Positions 53,483 to 62,641 of a stretch of 64,000 nucleotides of DNA are shown here, one piece after another. The notes beneath the pieces were generated by a model. That model was given only the letters and a program-made list of their open reading frames with translations. It was not told the DNA's origin and did not search any database. The DNA comes from Aminobacterium colombiense DSM 12261 (GTDB taxonomy: Bacteria > Synergistota > Synergistia > Synergistales > Aminobacteriaceae): positions 868,001 to 932,000 of the forward strand of contig NC_014011.1 of the NCBI RefSeq assembly GCF_000025885.1, read 5' to 3'. Position 1 is the stretch's first letter. Each line of letters begins with the position of its first letter. Position numbers and translations under genes: made by a program.

Positions 53483-53888
53483 TTAGCCGAGGACTACCAG
53501 GGCGTCTCCGGAGTTGACGCTGTCTCCTTCCCGCGCCCGGACCTCTTTCACTGTGCCGGCGGACGGAGCGGATATCTCATTCTCCATCTTCATGGCTTCG
53601 AGGATGAGGAGAACGTCTCCGGCGTTCACCGCCGTTCCAACGCTTACGCTGACCCGAAGGATCTTGCCCGGCATGGGGGCCGCGATGACGGTGCCGCCCT
53701 CTGCCGACGGAGCCGGCGCCGCTGCCACGGGGGCTGGTGCCGGAGCCGGGGCCACTGGGGCGAGGGGCTGCTGGTGCCGCCGACGGAGCTGGTGCCGCCA
53801 CCGATACAGGGGCTGAAGCCCCGCCAAGGTCTTCCACTGTTACGTCGTAGCTTGTTCCATCCACTGTCACTCTATATCTTTTGCTCAT
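53483..53888 (-). CDS. mmdC: biotin carboxyl carrier subunit, apparently frameshifted in the linker
   Basis: The N-terminal part (from ATG 53888 after GGAGGGGAAG) reads SKRYRVTVDGTSYDVTVEDLGG and then an Ala/Pro-rich linker. The C-terminal part, in another frame, continues the linker and then gives the biotinyl domain ending at 53483, with VIAAPMPGKILRV and the biotin-lysine motif LEAMKMEN. The switch lies near 53764-53767, a run of four C on the coding strand; one extra C would join both halves into a protein of about 135 residues. It may be a sequencing error, a real mutation or a recoding site. Domain order is otherwise normal for the carrier subunit. Confidence 0.85.
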
Positions 53889-53965
53889 TTATCTTCCCCT
53901 CCACCTTGCTGTGATGTCATGATTCATTTCTCGTCTCTATCTATTCTATAGGCTCCCCCTGGTCC

Positions 53966-54391
53966 CTAACGGCTGGACCAGTTCGTGTTGTTCAGGCTTT
54001 CGAGGCCTTCCATGATAGCGCTCGATCTCCAGAGGCTCAAAACGGGCCGGCGATGCGGGCCCGACGCGGGACGAATCTCGGTGATCCGGCAGGGCTGCCC
54101 CGTGGCCTCCAGAAGAGCCGCGGCGATGGCCGCCACGATCTTTCCCTTATCCCCTGTCTCCGCGCCTGTCACTGCCGGCGCCGCGGGGGCTTTCTCACGG
54201 GGTGCCGGAGGCTGGGACGGCGGTGACGCCTTCTTGACACCCCCAAAATACTTGATGGCGTAGATGATGGCCGTCAAGCCCCCAAGAACCATAAAAACCG
54301 CTGAAAAGGCAATGAAGCACAGGGTCAACGGCCCGCTGAAACCCGTTTCAAAATAGGTGTGCAGATTGGTCACGTCTATCGCCCCTCCCAT
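53966..54391 (-). CDS. mmdD: decarboxylase gamma/delta (OadG-like) small membrane subunit
   Basis: The 141-residue protein has one membrane helix (residues about 20-48, with FIAFSAVFMVLGGLTAIIYA), a Pro/Ala-rich linker and a C-terminal soluble segment with a HRRPVLSLWRSSA motif. This layout matches OadG/MmdD subunits, which hold the alpha and beta subunits together. ATG 54391 directly follows the mmdA stop, with no separate ribosome site, so translation is coupled. It shares the high G+C content of the block. Confidence 0.85.
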   Translation of the reverse strand: MGGAIDVTNLHTYFETGFSGPLTLCFIAFSAVFMVLGGLTAIIYAIKYFGGVKKASPPSQPPAPREKAPAAPAVTGAETGDKGKIVAAIAAALLEATGQPCRITEIRPASGPHRRPVLSLWRSSAIMEGLESLNNTNWSSR

Positions 54392-55951
54392 CTAATGAGG
54401 CATGACGCCGTGTTTGCGGCGGGGACGAAGCTCCCGCTTGTTCGCCGTACCCTGAAGGGCAAGGTAGATCTCACGGCGGGTTTCCTCTGGCAATATGACC
54501 CGGTCCACAAAGCCGCGCTCTGCCGCCACGTAAGGGTTGGCGAAGGCTTCTCGGTATTCCTCGATCTTTTTGTTCCGTTCGCTCATCTGGTCTTCGGCCT
54601 TTTCTATCTCTTTCCGGAAGACGATGTTGGCCGCTCCCTCAGCCCCCATGACGGCAATCTCCGCCTGGGGCCACGCCAAAACCATGTCCGCCCCAAGGGC
54701 CTTGGAGCACATGCCAAGGTAGGCGCCGCCGTAGGCTTTACGAAGAACCACCGTGACCATGGGAACGGTGGCCTCGCTGTAGGCGTAAAGAAGCTTGGCG
54801 CCGTGGCGGATGATGCCGCCCCATTCCTGCTCGGTGCCAGGAAGATATCCGGGAACGTCTACAAAGGTGAGCAGAGGGATGTTGAAGGCGTCGCAGTGCC
54901 GTATGAAACGGCTCGCCTTGTCAGAGGCGTTGATGTCAAGACACCCCGCAAGGGTCGAGGCCTGGTTGGCGATGATGCCCACTACCTGTCCTCCAACCCG
55001 ACCGTAGCCGGTGACCATGTTCATGGCCCAGAGGGCCTGGACTTCAAAAAAGTCGCCGTCGTCTACAACCTTGCCGATAACGTCGTGAACACGGTAACCC
55101 TTGTTGGGGTTGGTGGGAACAACGTTCCTAAGTTCTGGCACCAGCCGGAGCGGGTCGTCTGACGGTTCCTTCCACGGAGCGTCGTCTACGTTGTTGCTCG
55201 GAAGGTAGCTCAGAAGCTTGCGAACCTGGACAAAGCATTCTTCCTCGCTCCGGGCCGTGAAGTGGGCGTTGCCGCTCTTGGTGTTATGAGCCTGAGAACC
55301 ACCAAGGGCTTCGCTGGTCACTTCCTCTCCCGTGACTGCCTTGATGACCGCCGGACCCGTGATGTGCATGATGCCCGTCTTCTCAACCATGAAAATATAG
55401 TCCGTGAGAGCCGGGCTGTACACCGCTCCCCCGGCGGTGGGGCCCATGATGACGGAGAGCTGAGGCACCACTCCGCTGGCAATGGTGTTCCGGAAAAAAA
55501 TGTCGCCGTACCCGTTGAGAGCGTCTACCGCCTCCTGAATGCGGGCGCCGCCGCTGTCATTGATACCAACCACTGGAGAGCCGTTCTTCATGGCAAGGTC
55601 CATGACCTTGCAGATCTTGCCCGCGTGCATCTCGCCAAGACTCCCGCCAAGAACTGTGAAATCCTGGCTGAAAACGTATACACGCCTCCCGTCTATCTCA
55701 CCAAAACCTGTGACCACACCGTCGCCGGGAAAAGAGGTCTCTCCAAGACCAAATCGCCCGCACCGGTGAACCACCTGCTCGTCAAGCTCTACAAAGGTCC
55801 CCTCGTCAAGAAGCCCGGCTATACGATCACGTGCGGTACCCTTGCCTTTGCCTCGCTGCTTCTCTATCGACTTGGGACCACCGCCTTCGCGGGCCTGCGC
55901 ACGCTTGCGCTCAAGATCCGCGCATAGCTCGTCAATGCTTCGGTTCGTCAT
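54392..55951 (-). CDS. mmdA: methylmalonyl-CoA decarboxylase alpha (carboxyltransferase) subunit
   Basis: The 519-residue protein transfers CO2 from methylmalonyl-CoA to carrier biotin. GKGTARDRIAGLLDEGTFVELD, FSQDFTVLGGSLGEMHAGKI, GINDSGGARIQEAVDAL, FVDVPGYLPGTEQEWGGIIRHGAKLLYAYSEA (part) and KAYGGAYLGMCSKALGAD are acyl-CoA carboxyltransferase signatures. The same family includes propionyl-CoA carboxylase beta, but no biotin carboxylase is present here, while Na+-pump subunits are. It follows meaB by 22 bases; base composition changes sharply at this boundary. Confidence 0.93.
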   Translation of the reverse strand: MTNRSIDELCADLERKRAQAREGGGPKSIEKQRGKGKGTARDRIAGLLDEGTFVELDEQVVHRCGRFGLGETSFPGDGVVTGFGEIDGRRVYVFSQDFTVLGGSLGEMHAGKICKVMDLAMKNGSPVVGINDSGGARIQEAVDALNGYGDIFFRNTIASGVVPQLSVIMGPTAGGAVYSPALTDYIFMVEKTGIMHITGPAVIKAVTGEEVTSEALGGSQAHNTKSGNAHFTARSEEECFVQVRKLLSYLPSNNVDDAPWKEPSDDPLRLVPELRNVVPTNPNKGYRVHDVIGKVVDDGDFFEVQALWAMNMVTGYGRVGGQVVGIIANQASTLAGCLDINASDKASRFIRHCDAFNIPLLTFVDVPGYLPGTEQEWGGIIRHGAKLLYAYSEATVPMVTVVLRKAYGGAYLGMCSKALGADMVLAWPQAEIAVMGAEGAANIVFRKEIEKAEDQMSERNKKIEEYREAFANPYVAAERGFVDRVILPEETRREIYLALQGTANKRELRPRRKHGVMPH

Positions 55952-55973
55952 GTCTCAACTGCCCCCTCTCAGT

Positions 55974-56918
55974 TTATCCTTCATTTGTGACTATGTTGTT
56001 CAATATATTTTGCGCAACGGTATAGGGGTCTAGTTCCTTACCTAAGATGGCTTCGATTTTGTCGTCAGTTCCCTGACGTTCCCAGGCTTTTTCCACATTT
56101 TTTGCGATGTCACGGCTGAGTATGTCTTTTATTTCCTCTGCAAGTTTGCGTTTTTGTTTCTTTATGCCGTGAATGCTTTGCTTTAGAAAAGCCCCATGTT
56201 TCTCGATGCCTTCTACTAACTCAGCTACCCCATCTCCTTTTTCCGCTACGGTCATATGAATAGGTGGAAACCAGTCTGTTTTTCCGATCAAGTCAAGCAT
56301 AAGCTTTACTTCAGTTTCTATTTTTTCTGCTCCTGGTCTGTCTGCCTTGTTCACTACAAAGATGTCTGCTATTTCCATAATGCCCGCTTTCATTATCTGA
56401 ATGTCATCACCCATGCCGGGCACAAGCACAAGACAGACAGTGTCTGCCAGTTTCACTATATCTATTTCAGACTGGCCTACCCCTACTGTTTCAATAATGA
56501 CAACGTCTTTGCCGCAAGCGTCTAATATTTTAACGGCTTCTCTGGTGCTCCTGCTGACGCCGCCTAGTGAACCTCGCGTCCCCATGCTTCTAATATATAC
56601 GTCCGGATCGTTAGCGTGACGTTGCATACGAATTCTGTCTGCTAGAATTGCTCCTCCGCTAAAAGGACTAGAGGGATCTACGGCGATGATTCCAACTGTT
56701 TTTTTCTTCTTCCTGAACTCAAGGATTAGTTTATCGACCAATGTGCTTTTCCCAGCGCCCGGGCTTCCTGTTATCCCTATGACCAGGGCCTTACCGGTAT
56801 GAGGATAGAGATATTTCATAATTTCTTCTGATTCGGGCGCCTCATTTTCTACAAGAGAAATAATGCGCGCTAAAGCTCTGATATCACCATGTAAAGCCTT
56901 TTCAGCAAGAAGTGTCAC
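55974..56918 (-). CDS. meaB: MeaB/ArgK G-protein chaperone of methylmalonyl-CoA mutase
   Basis: MeaB guards and reloads adenosylcobalamin in methylmalonyl-CoA mutase. GITGSPGAGKSTL (G1, residues 51-58), AVDPSSPFSGGAILADRIRM, RSMGTRGSLGGVSRST, IETVGVGQSEIDIV and VNKADRPGA (G4) are diagnostic. The 314-residue gene is 2 bases after the B12-binding subunit gene. Confidence 0.96.
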   Translation of the reverse strand: MTLLAEKALHGDIRALARIISLVENEAPESEEIMKYLYPHTGKALVIGITGSPGAGKSTLVDKLILEFRKKKKTVGIIAVDPSSPFSGGAILADRIRMQRHANDPDVYIRSMGTRGSLGGVSRSTREAVKILDACGKDVVIIETVGVGQSEIDIVKLADTVCLVLVPGMGDDIQIMKAGIMEIADIFVVNKADRPGAEKIETEVKLMLDLIGKTDWFPPIHMTVAEKGDGVAELVEGIEKHGAFLKQSIHGIKKQKRKLAEEIKDILSRDIAKNVEKAWERQGTDDKIEAILGKELDPYTVAQNILNNIVTNEG

Positions 56919-56920
56919 AG

Positions 56921-57340
56921 CTAAACAGTCTCTTTCTGTTTTTTTTCAGCAACGGCCTTTTCAAGCCACTCTGCACATACTGAAGTTGGCGTTCCAGGGC
57001 CGAAGATGGCTCCGGCTCCCATTTCAATAAGAGCAGGAATATCACTTTCAGGAATGACTCCTCCGCCAAAGACAATAATATCGCTCGCATTATTCTCTTT
57101 AAGAAGGTTAATGATTTTAGAAAAATAGAAGCTGTGAGCGCCCGATAGAATGCTTATTCCTATAGCGTCAGCGTCTTCCTGTATCGCTGTATCTACAATC
57201 TGTTCAGGAGTTTGACGAAGCCCGGTATAAATAACTTCCATGCCTGCGTCACGGAGGGCCCTGGCTACAACTTTCGCTCCCCTGTCATGACCATCGAGGC
57301 CTGGTTTTGCTATTACAACTCGTATCTTTTTTACAGCCAT
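56921..57340 (-). CDS. mcmB: methylmalonyl-CoA mutase small (B12-binding) subunit
   Basis: The 139-residue protein is a cobalamin-binding domain: AKPGLDGHDRGAKVVARAL contains DxHxxG with the cobalt-ligand His; EVIYTGLRQTPEQIV, ISILSGAH and VFGGGVIP complete the fold. It pairs with the separate catalytic subunit downstream in position but upstream in transcription, the split arrangement found in many anaerobes and archaea. Confidence 0.95.
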   Translation of the reverse strand: MAVKKIRVVIAKPGLDGHDRGAKVVARALRDAGMEVIYTGLRQTPEQIVDTAIQEDADAIGISILSGAHSFYFSKIINLLKENNASDIIVFGGGVIPESDIPALIEMGAGAIFGPGTPTSVCAEWLEKAVAEKKQKETV

Positions 57341-57355
57341 AGCTCATTCCTCCAC

Positions 57356-59041
57356 TTACAAAATAATATTTTCTGTGTATTCTCCGAATTCTTCTCTCAA
57401 TACGCCACAAATTTCGCCTTCAGTCGCATAATTGCGTACAGCATCGATAATAAGAGGCATCGTGTTAATGGATTCATCCCGAGCTGCTTTTCGTATTTCA
57501 TCAAGGGTGCTTTGCACCTTTATGTTGTCTCTGCTTTCTTTCATCTTTCGAAGTTTCTCGATTTGGCGTTCTCCCACTGATTCATCGACCTTGAGAAGCT
57601 TCATATCTATCTTCTCATCTTCTAACTGGAATTTGTTCACTCCGACGACAATGGAGTCTTGGCTTTCAATAGCTCTCTGGTACGTGTAGGCTGAATCCTG
57701 AATATGTTTCTGGACATAACCCTTTTCTATAGCAGCGAGCATGCCGCCCATTTCATCTATTTGCCCGATATACTCTTCTGCTCTTTTCTGAATTTCGTTC
57801 GTCAAATTTTCAACAACGTAGCTTCCCGCAAGAGGATCCACTGTGTTCGCAACGCCTGATTCATAGCCAATGATCTGCTGGGTCTTAAGAGCGATGCCAA
57901 CGCTCTTTTCGGAAGGAAGGGCCAAAGCCTCATCCATGCTGTTGGTGTGGAGGGACTGGGTTCCGCCCAGAACTGCTGCGAGGGCCTGAATGGTGACCCT
58001 GACTATATTATTCTCCGGTTGCTGAGCAGTGAGGGTGCAACCTGCGGTCTGAGTGTGGAAACGAAGCATCTGAGCTTTAGGATCGGTTACTCCAAAGCGT
58101 CCTTTCATTATCTGGGCCCACATTCTTCGGGCTGCCCTGAATTTCGCTACTTCTTCCAAAAAATCGTTATGAGCATTGAAGAAGAAGGAAAGGCGCTTGC
58201 CGAACACGTTTGGATCCAGCCCCTTTTTGCTTGCTGCTTCTACATAAGCGATACCGTCGGCTAATGTGAAGGCGACTTCTTGTGCCGCCGTGCTGCCGGC
58301 CTCCCGAATGTGATAACCGGAAATAGAAATAGTATTCCATTTAGGGACATTATGGCTGCAGAATTCAAATATATCAGTTATCAAACGCATAGAGGGTTTT
58401 GGGGGGAAAATATAGGTGCCTCGGGCTATGTATTCTTTTAAAATATCGTTTTGTATAGTACCAGAAAGATCACTCATGGAAACGCCCTGTTTTTCTCCAA
58501 CACAAATGTACATGGCGAGTAACACACTTGCGGGAGCATTGATTGTCATGGAAGTAGAAACCCTATCAAGAGGAATTTTGTCGAAAAGGATTTCCATATC
58601 GGCAAGGCTATCAATGGCTACTCCCACTTTCCCGCATTCCCCCTGTGCCATAGGGTGGTCAGAGTCATATCCAATTTGGGTAGGAAGGTCGAAAGCTACA
58701 GATAGACCTGTAGTTCCCTGGGAGAGAAGATATCTATACCGTTCATTGGACTCTTCTGCAGTTGCAAATCCTGCGTACTGACGCATTGTCCACAGACGGC
58801 CCCTATAAAGCGTAGGTTGCACGCCTCGAGTAAAGGGGTACTGCCCTGGATAGTTTAAGTCTCTTGCATAATCAAATTCTTCTAGGTCAGTTGGGTCATA
58901 AACGCGGTTTAAAGGAAGATTTCCACCTGTGCGGAATTCTTTTCGTCGTTCAGGCCGCTTTTCTAACACTTTTTCAACTTTCCCCTCATACTTTTTTCTA
59001 AGTTCAAAAAGTTCAGGGATTTTTTTCTTTTCTTCAGTCAT
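57356..59041 (-). CDS. mcmA: methylmalonyl-CoA mutase large (catalytic) subunit
   Basis: The catalytic subunit rearranges succinyl-CoA and methylmalonyl-CoA. [34 protein letters not shown] (part), [36 protein letters not shown] and [19 protein letters not shown] are mutase signatures; 561 residues without a C-terminal B12 domain, which is encoded by mcmB. The close relative isobutyryl-CoA mutase has a similar layout, but meaB and the mmd genes support methylmalonyl-CoA. Confidence 0.95.
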   Translation of the reverse strand: MTEEKKKIPELFELRKKYEGKVEKVLEKRPERRKEFRTGGNLPLNRVYDPTDLEEFDYARDLNYPGQYPFTRGVQPTLYRGRLWTMRQYAGFATAEESNERYRYLLSQGTTGLSVAFDLPTQIGYDSDHPMAQGECGKVGVAIDSLADMEILFDKIPLDRVSTSMTINAPASVLLAMYICVGEKQGVSMSDLSGTIQNDILKEYIARGTYIFPPKPSMRLITDIFEFCSHNVPKWNTISISGYHIREAGSTAAQEVAFTLADGIAYVEAASKKGLDPNVFGKRLSFFFNAHNDFLEEVAKFRAARRMWAQIMKGRFGVTDPKAQMLRFHTQTAGCTLTAQQPENNIVRVTIQALAAVLGGTQSLHTNSMDEALALPSEKSVGIALKTQQIIGYESGVANTVDPLAGSYVVENLTNEIQKRAEEYIGQIDEMGGMLAAIEKGYVQKHIQDSAYTYQRAIESQDSIVVGVNKFQLEDEKIDMKLLKVDESVGERQIEKLRKMKESRDNIKVQSTLDEIRKAARDESINTMPLIIDAVRNYATEGEICGVLREEFGEYTENIIL

Positions 59042-59084
59042 GGTACTTCGCCTCCCAAATAAAAAGTCTCATTCTTTCCAATTT

Positions 59085-59285
59085 TTATTTTATCCCTGCA
59101 AAAGAATAAAAACCTAATATAATTGCTCCTGCCAATAAAAATCCAAGAAGCATTCGAAGATAAACAACCCATATAGCACCGCCAGGAAGTTCTCCTTTAC
59201 CTATTTTAACAACGAGTCTAGCAACAAAAAGAGCCCCAACAAACATAGCAAGAGCTATAAGCGCATTTATATTTTCAGTTGGCAT
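59085..59285 (-). CDS. small membrane protein at the head of the mutase operon
   Basis: The 66-residue protein has two hydrophobic helices (about residues 8-26 and 38-62) joined by a short loop KIGKGELPGGAIW. A GAGGG site precedes ATG 59285 and a promoter lies about 50-75 bases upstream. It is 43 bases before mcmA on the same strand. I do not recognise the family; a role with the membrane decarboxylase is only a guess from position. Confidence 0.6.
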   Translation of the reverse strand: MPTENINALIALAMFVGALFVARLVVKIGKGELPGGAIWVVYLRMLLGFLLAGAIILGFYSFAGIK

Positions 59286-59333
59286 AAGAATCCCTCACTA
59301 ATTAATATTTTATCAAAATTGAGCGAAGCATAT

Positions 59334-59361
59334 ATTATATAAAACCACAAAAACACAACAA
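59334..59361 (-). promoter_or_regulatory. probable promoter of the methylmalonyl-CoA operon
   Basis: On the minus strand TTGTTG (59361-59356) and TATAAT (59339-59334) are 16 bases apart within a very AT-rich stretch, and point to the small membrane protein gene and mcmA. Confidence 0.5.
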
Positions 59362-59433
59362 TAATGCATTGTGAACATAATAACATTGAAATAAAAATGA
59401 TAAAAATATATTTCTATTTAAATACATAAAAAA

Positions 59434-59465
59434 TAAGGCCGGAGAAAAACATTTCACCGGCCTTA
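59434..59465 (-). terminator. terminator of the MocA-type oxidoreductase gene
   Basis: On the minus strand TAAGGCCGG (59465-59457) pairs with CCGGCCTTA (59442-59434), followed by a T-rich run (TTTTTTATG). It lies 12 bases after the stop codon. Confidence 0.88.
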
Positions 59466-59477
59466 GGAGGGGCATCT

Positions 59478-60446
59478 TTATTGCGAGATGATCGATTCTT
59501 CTTTCCCTTCGCTTAGATGAATTTGTTTGAGAACTGAAATGGCGACTTCGAGGGCACGTTTGCCGTCCATTATCCCTACTAGGGGCTGCTTCCCTTCTCG
59601 TACACATGTAACAAAATGCTGAAGTTCCAGCTTAAGAGGCTCGCTCTTGGGGAATACTGGATGTTCTATAACTTCCACAAGTGTGCCATTCTCATGACGT
59701 ACGCATCTGTTGATTGAAACATCCTGCGTTTCATAGTTTATGGTTAGATATCGCTCTGGTTCCATTATTTCAAGCTGTCTAAGACGGCGCTCTGAAACGC
59801 GGCTTACTAAAATATGGGCCATTGCTCCATTTTTGAAAGATATCTGCGCAGAAGCAACATCTTCATGGTTTGTTCGTATACATCTTCCTGTTGCGGAGAT
59901 GGAGTCGATCTCCGAATGCACTAGTGAAAGAATAATATCAATATCATGGATCATTAAATCAAGGACAACCCCCACGTCGCTGATTCGGGAAGAAAAGGGT
60001 CCGAGTCGGCGCGACTGAAGAAAGAGGGGTTCATGAACTATCTTAGATGTATATTGTACAGCGCTGTTAAAACGTTCCACATGACCTACTTGGAGAACGA
60101 GATCTCTTTTTGCAGCCACGTTAAGCAGGTCTTCCGCTTCTCTCACTGTTGTTGTCACTGGTTTTTCTATAAGAACATGAATTCCGTTTTCCAGAGCTTT
60201 CTTTGCTATCTCATAATGAAGACTTGTTGGAACTACAACACTTACTGCATCTGGCCGTGCTTTCTTGATAAATTCTTCGAAATTTGTGTAATAAGGAACC
60301 CCAAGATTATCTCCGATAGCAGCTGCGCGTGCTTCGTTCTCATCAACTACTCCCACAAGCTGTGTGCCGAGAAGTTCGGTATATAATCTAGCGTGGTGCT
60401 GTCCTAGGTGTCCCACTCCTATTACCCCTACTCGTTGTAGGTCCAT
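59478..60446 (-). CDS. Gfo/Idh/MocA family NAD(P)-dependent oxidoreductase
   Basis: The 322-residue protein has an N-terminal Rossmann fold (VGVIGVGHLGQHHARLY) and the EKP motif in HVLIEKPVTTT, with the C-terminal sugar-binding alpha/beta domain (DLMIHDIDIILSLV). Such enzymes oxidise or reduce sugar derivatives. Related proteins in diderm bacteria sit with lipid A or surface sugar genes, but no such genes are adjacent here, so the substrate stays open. It is a single-gene unit with a CAAGGAG ribosome site and its own terminator. Confidence 0.9.
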   Translation of the reverse strand: MDLQRVGVIGVGHLGQHHARLYTELLGTQLVGVVDENEARAAAIGDNLGVPYYTNFEEFIKKARPDAVSVVVPTSLHYEIAKKALENGIHVLIEKPVTTTVREAEDLLNVAAKRDLVLQVGHVERFNSAVQYTSKIVHEPLFLQSRRLGPFSSRISDVGVVLDLMIHDIDIILSLVHSEIDSISATGRCIRTNHEDVASAQISFKNGAMAHILVSRVSERRLRQLEIMEPERYLTINYETQDVSINRCVRHENGTLVEVIEHPVFPKSEPLKLELQHFVTCVREGKQPLVGIMDGKRALEVAISVLKQIHLSEGKEESIISQ

Positions 60447-60533
60447 TTAGGATCACTCCTTGTAACTTTTTCAATGTTGCGTTATAAGCCTCTTTCTTTA
60501 TTGTCACGTAAAAAATAGAGAAAGTGGTATCTG

Positions 60534-61304
60534 TTATTTATCGATTATCAGAGAAGCTAATAGGAACATCCTCTCTTTGATGTCCTTTCTCCGATAGGAA
60601 TAACAATATTGCCGATCTTTATATGAACAAAGAGGGATAGTGGTAATATGTCCTTCTAATAGTTCATTTTCCAGCAATTGGCTTTCAAGGGCGCCAGGCA
60701 GATCAAAATATACACGCTCCCCTTCCTTTTGCCAATGGGCGGAGGAAAGTTCTTTCTGCCCGAGCAGTGACCATTCATCATCTTTTCTAAAATAAAATGT
60801 TTTACTGATGCCAGGACCGATCCATGCATAGATACGATTGAAGTCCAAATTCATTTTTTGGTCAAGGTTTACCAGGCTGTTTTTTACAATATTTTGTACA
60901 GTTCCCTTAAACCCTGAATGAAGCAGCATCAGCCATGGATGGGGAACTGGAGATGCCAATATGACCGGCACACAATCTGCAAAACGAAGACTCCCTTCAT
61001 AGAGGGTGCTTTTTAAAAAAACCCCATCTGCAAACGGTCGTTCAGGCAGGCAATATTCTTCTCTTTCTGTGAGAATACGGGTCCCGTGATTTTGTTTAGG
61101 GGCTAAAAGCTTCTTTTGTGAAGTTTCTTCTTTTGAAAGAGAAGCCACTGCTTTCCTGCTAAGAGCCGGATCCCCCATGGCCTTTCCTATAAGGCTGCCT
61201 TTCATAAATAACCTGGCTTTAAAAAAGGCCTTTTCCTCTGGGCAGAGATATTCAAGAATATAATGCCCCTCTTTCTCATCAAGAGAGAAGTTTCGTGCGG
61301 TCAT
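60534..61304 (-). CDS. PgeF/YfiH (laccase-domain) family protein, divergent
   Basis: This family includes peptidoglycan editing factor PgeF and purine-nucleoside-acting enzymes formerly called polyphenol oxidases. KQNHG, FADGVFLK, RFADCVPVILAS and MLLHSGFKGTVQNIV are the counterparts of the family's metal-binding His-Cys-His segments, and WIGPGISK is conserved. The C-terminal SYRRKD replaces the usual SYRRDG. The overall sequence is more divergent than usual. The start overlaps the folC stop by one base (TAATG). Confidence 0.85.
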   Translation of the reverse strand: MTARNFSLDEKEGHYILEYLCPEEKAFFKARLFMKGSLIGKAMGDPALSRKAVASLSKEETSQKKLLAPKQNHGTRILTEREEYCLPERPFADGVFLKSTLYEGSLRFADCVPVILASPVPHPWLMLLHSGFKGTVQNIVKNSLVNLDQKMNLDFNRIYAWIGPGISKTFYFRKDDEWSLLGQKELSSAHWQKEGERVYFDLPGALESQLLENELLEGHITTIPLCSYKDRQYCYSYRRKDIKERMFLLASLIIDK

Positions 61305-62638
61305 TATAAAAAACGAGCTCCTTCTGCCATATGGGTCTGTACATATCCAATAAGATAAAGGCTTCCGCAGCAGACTATAATGTCACTGTTTTTCTGCGCC
61401 TTTTGAAGTGCTTCCACTGGATCTGCAATGCCCTCTGGTTCATTAGCCCATTTATATAAAGCCGCTTCCTCTTGTAATGCGGAAGCTTTAGCCGAGCGCT
61501 CCATGCCAGGGACTTCAGTGCAAATAAGCTGTGGCTGCAACTGACTTAATCGGTGCAACGCCACATTATGCTCTTTATCTTTCATGGATCCATAGACTAT
61601 AGTCAATCTTACTTTACTCCCGTTTATTTCCAGAGCGTTCAGGCTCTCTACAAGGCGGGCAATACCATCGTCATTATGAGCTCCATCCAGCATGATAGGA
61701 GGATGGGTTGGAAGAAGCTCCATTCGTCCCCGCCAGTGGGTCTGTGTTAAACCCTGACGTATGGTTTGCTCTGTTATCTGGCTTAGCTCCCTTTTTAAAA
61801 TATCCATAGAGGCTACAGCGAGACTGCTGTTAGATACCTGGTGGACACCGAGCAATGGGGTGTGCAGGTCAGTATATTCCACAATGCCGTCTTTGCCATG
61901 AAGGGTGAATGTAGCTCCTTTAATGGAAAGTCCTTTAGTTGTAAATGAATATGCATGAGGCAATACTACCCCTGGTGCTCCCTTTTTCTGACACTCTTTC
62001 GCGAACAAGGTACATAATGAAGGAGCGCCCCCCGCGAAAACTGCCGGTACGCCTGGACGAATGACGGCAAACTTTTCCATAGCAATGGCTTCTAGAGTGT
62101 CACCTAAAAAGTCCATATGGTCTTTTGATATGGAAGTGATAATGGTGATTAGAACCTTTGTTAGAGTGTTTGAGGCGTCAAGCCTTCCCCCCATCCCCGC
62201 TTCTATAACAGCGGCATCCACTTGGGAATCCGCTATGATGACAAAGGCAGCGGCAGTAAAAACTTCAAAAAATGTAGGGGGATCCTCTGAGAGCCTCTTG
62301 TCTTGACCTATGGTTTTTATAACCTTTCGCGCGGCCTTTTTCCATGTTTCAGGGGAAAGCATTTTTCCGTCAAGAAGGAGCCGCTCCCCCATATGTACAA
62401 GGTGGGGGCTTGTATAAAGCGCGACATGCATTCCAGATGATCGCAAAATTGATTCTACATAGGCTGAGGTAGATCCTTTTCCATTTGTTCCGACAACATG
62501 TATTGCCGGGAAGGCACTTTCCGGATGGCCTAACAGTTCTAGCAACTTGGAAATACGCTCCAAGCCTGGATGTATTCCAGGGCTTGAAGCGCTTATTAAT
62601 TCATTTTCTACTTTTTCGTAAAGAGTTCTAATGCTCAT
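61304..62638 (-). CDS. folC: folylpolyglutamate synthase / dihydrofolate synthase
   Basis: FolC adds glutamate to dihydropteroate or folates. HVVGTNGKGSTSAYVESIL is the P-loop, LYTSPHLVHMGERLLL the omega-loop region, IEAGMGGRLDASNTL and ITSISKDHMDFLGDTLEAIA metal and nucleotide sites, and MLDGAHNDDGI the C-terminal domain motif. 444 residues. It follows valS by 3 bases, an arrangement common in Firmicutes. Confidence 0.95.
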   Translation of the reverse strand: MSIRTLYEKVENELISASSPGIHPGLERISKLLELLGHPESAFPAIHVVGTNGKGSTSAYVESILRSSGMHVALYTSPHLVHMGERLLLDGKMLSPETWKKAARKVIKTIGQDKRLSEDPPTFFEVFTAAAFVIIADSQVDAAVIEAGMGGRLDASNTLTKVLITIITSISKDHMDFLGDTLEAIAMEKFAVIRPGVPAVFAGGAPSLCTLFAKECQKKGAPGVVLPHAYSFTTKGLSIKGATFTLHGKDGIVEYTDLHTPLLGVHQVSNSSLAVASMDILKRELSQITEQTIRQGLTQTHWRGRMELLPTHPPIMLDGAHNDDGIARLVESLNALEINGSKVRLTIVYGSMKDKEHNVALHRLSQLQPQLICTEVPGMERSAKASALQEEAALYKWANEPEGIADPVEALQKAQKNSDIIVCCGSLYLIGYVQTHMAEGARFL

Positions 62639-62641
62639 ATT

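Noticed and set aside
53459-53914. 151-codon open frame on the plus strand
   Set aside because: It is antisense to the biotin carrier gene and consists of low-complexity sequence from the Ala/Pro linker.
54359-55162. 267-codon open frame on the plus strand
   Set aside because: It lies wholly antisense to mmdA in GC-rich DNA and shows no recognisable protein features.
60492-60524. 11-bp A/T-rich imperfect stem upstream of pgeF
   Set aside because: It lies between two minus-strand genes but has no T tract and is expected by chance in AT-rich sequence.
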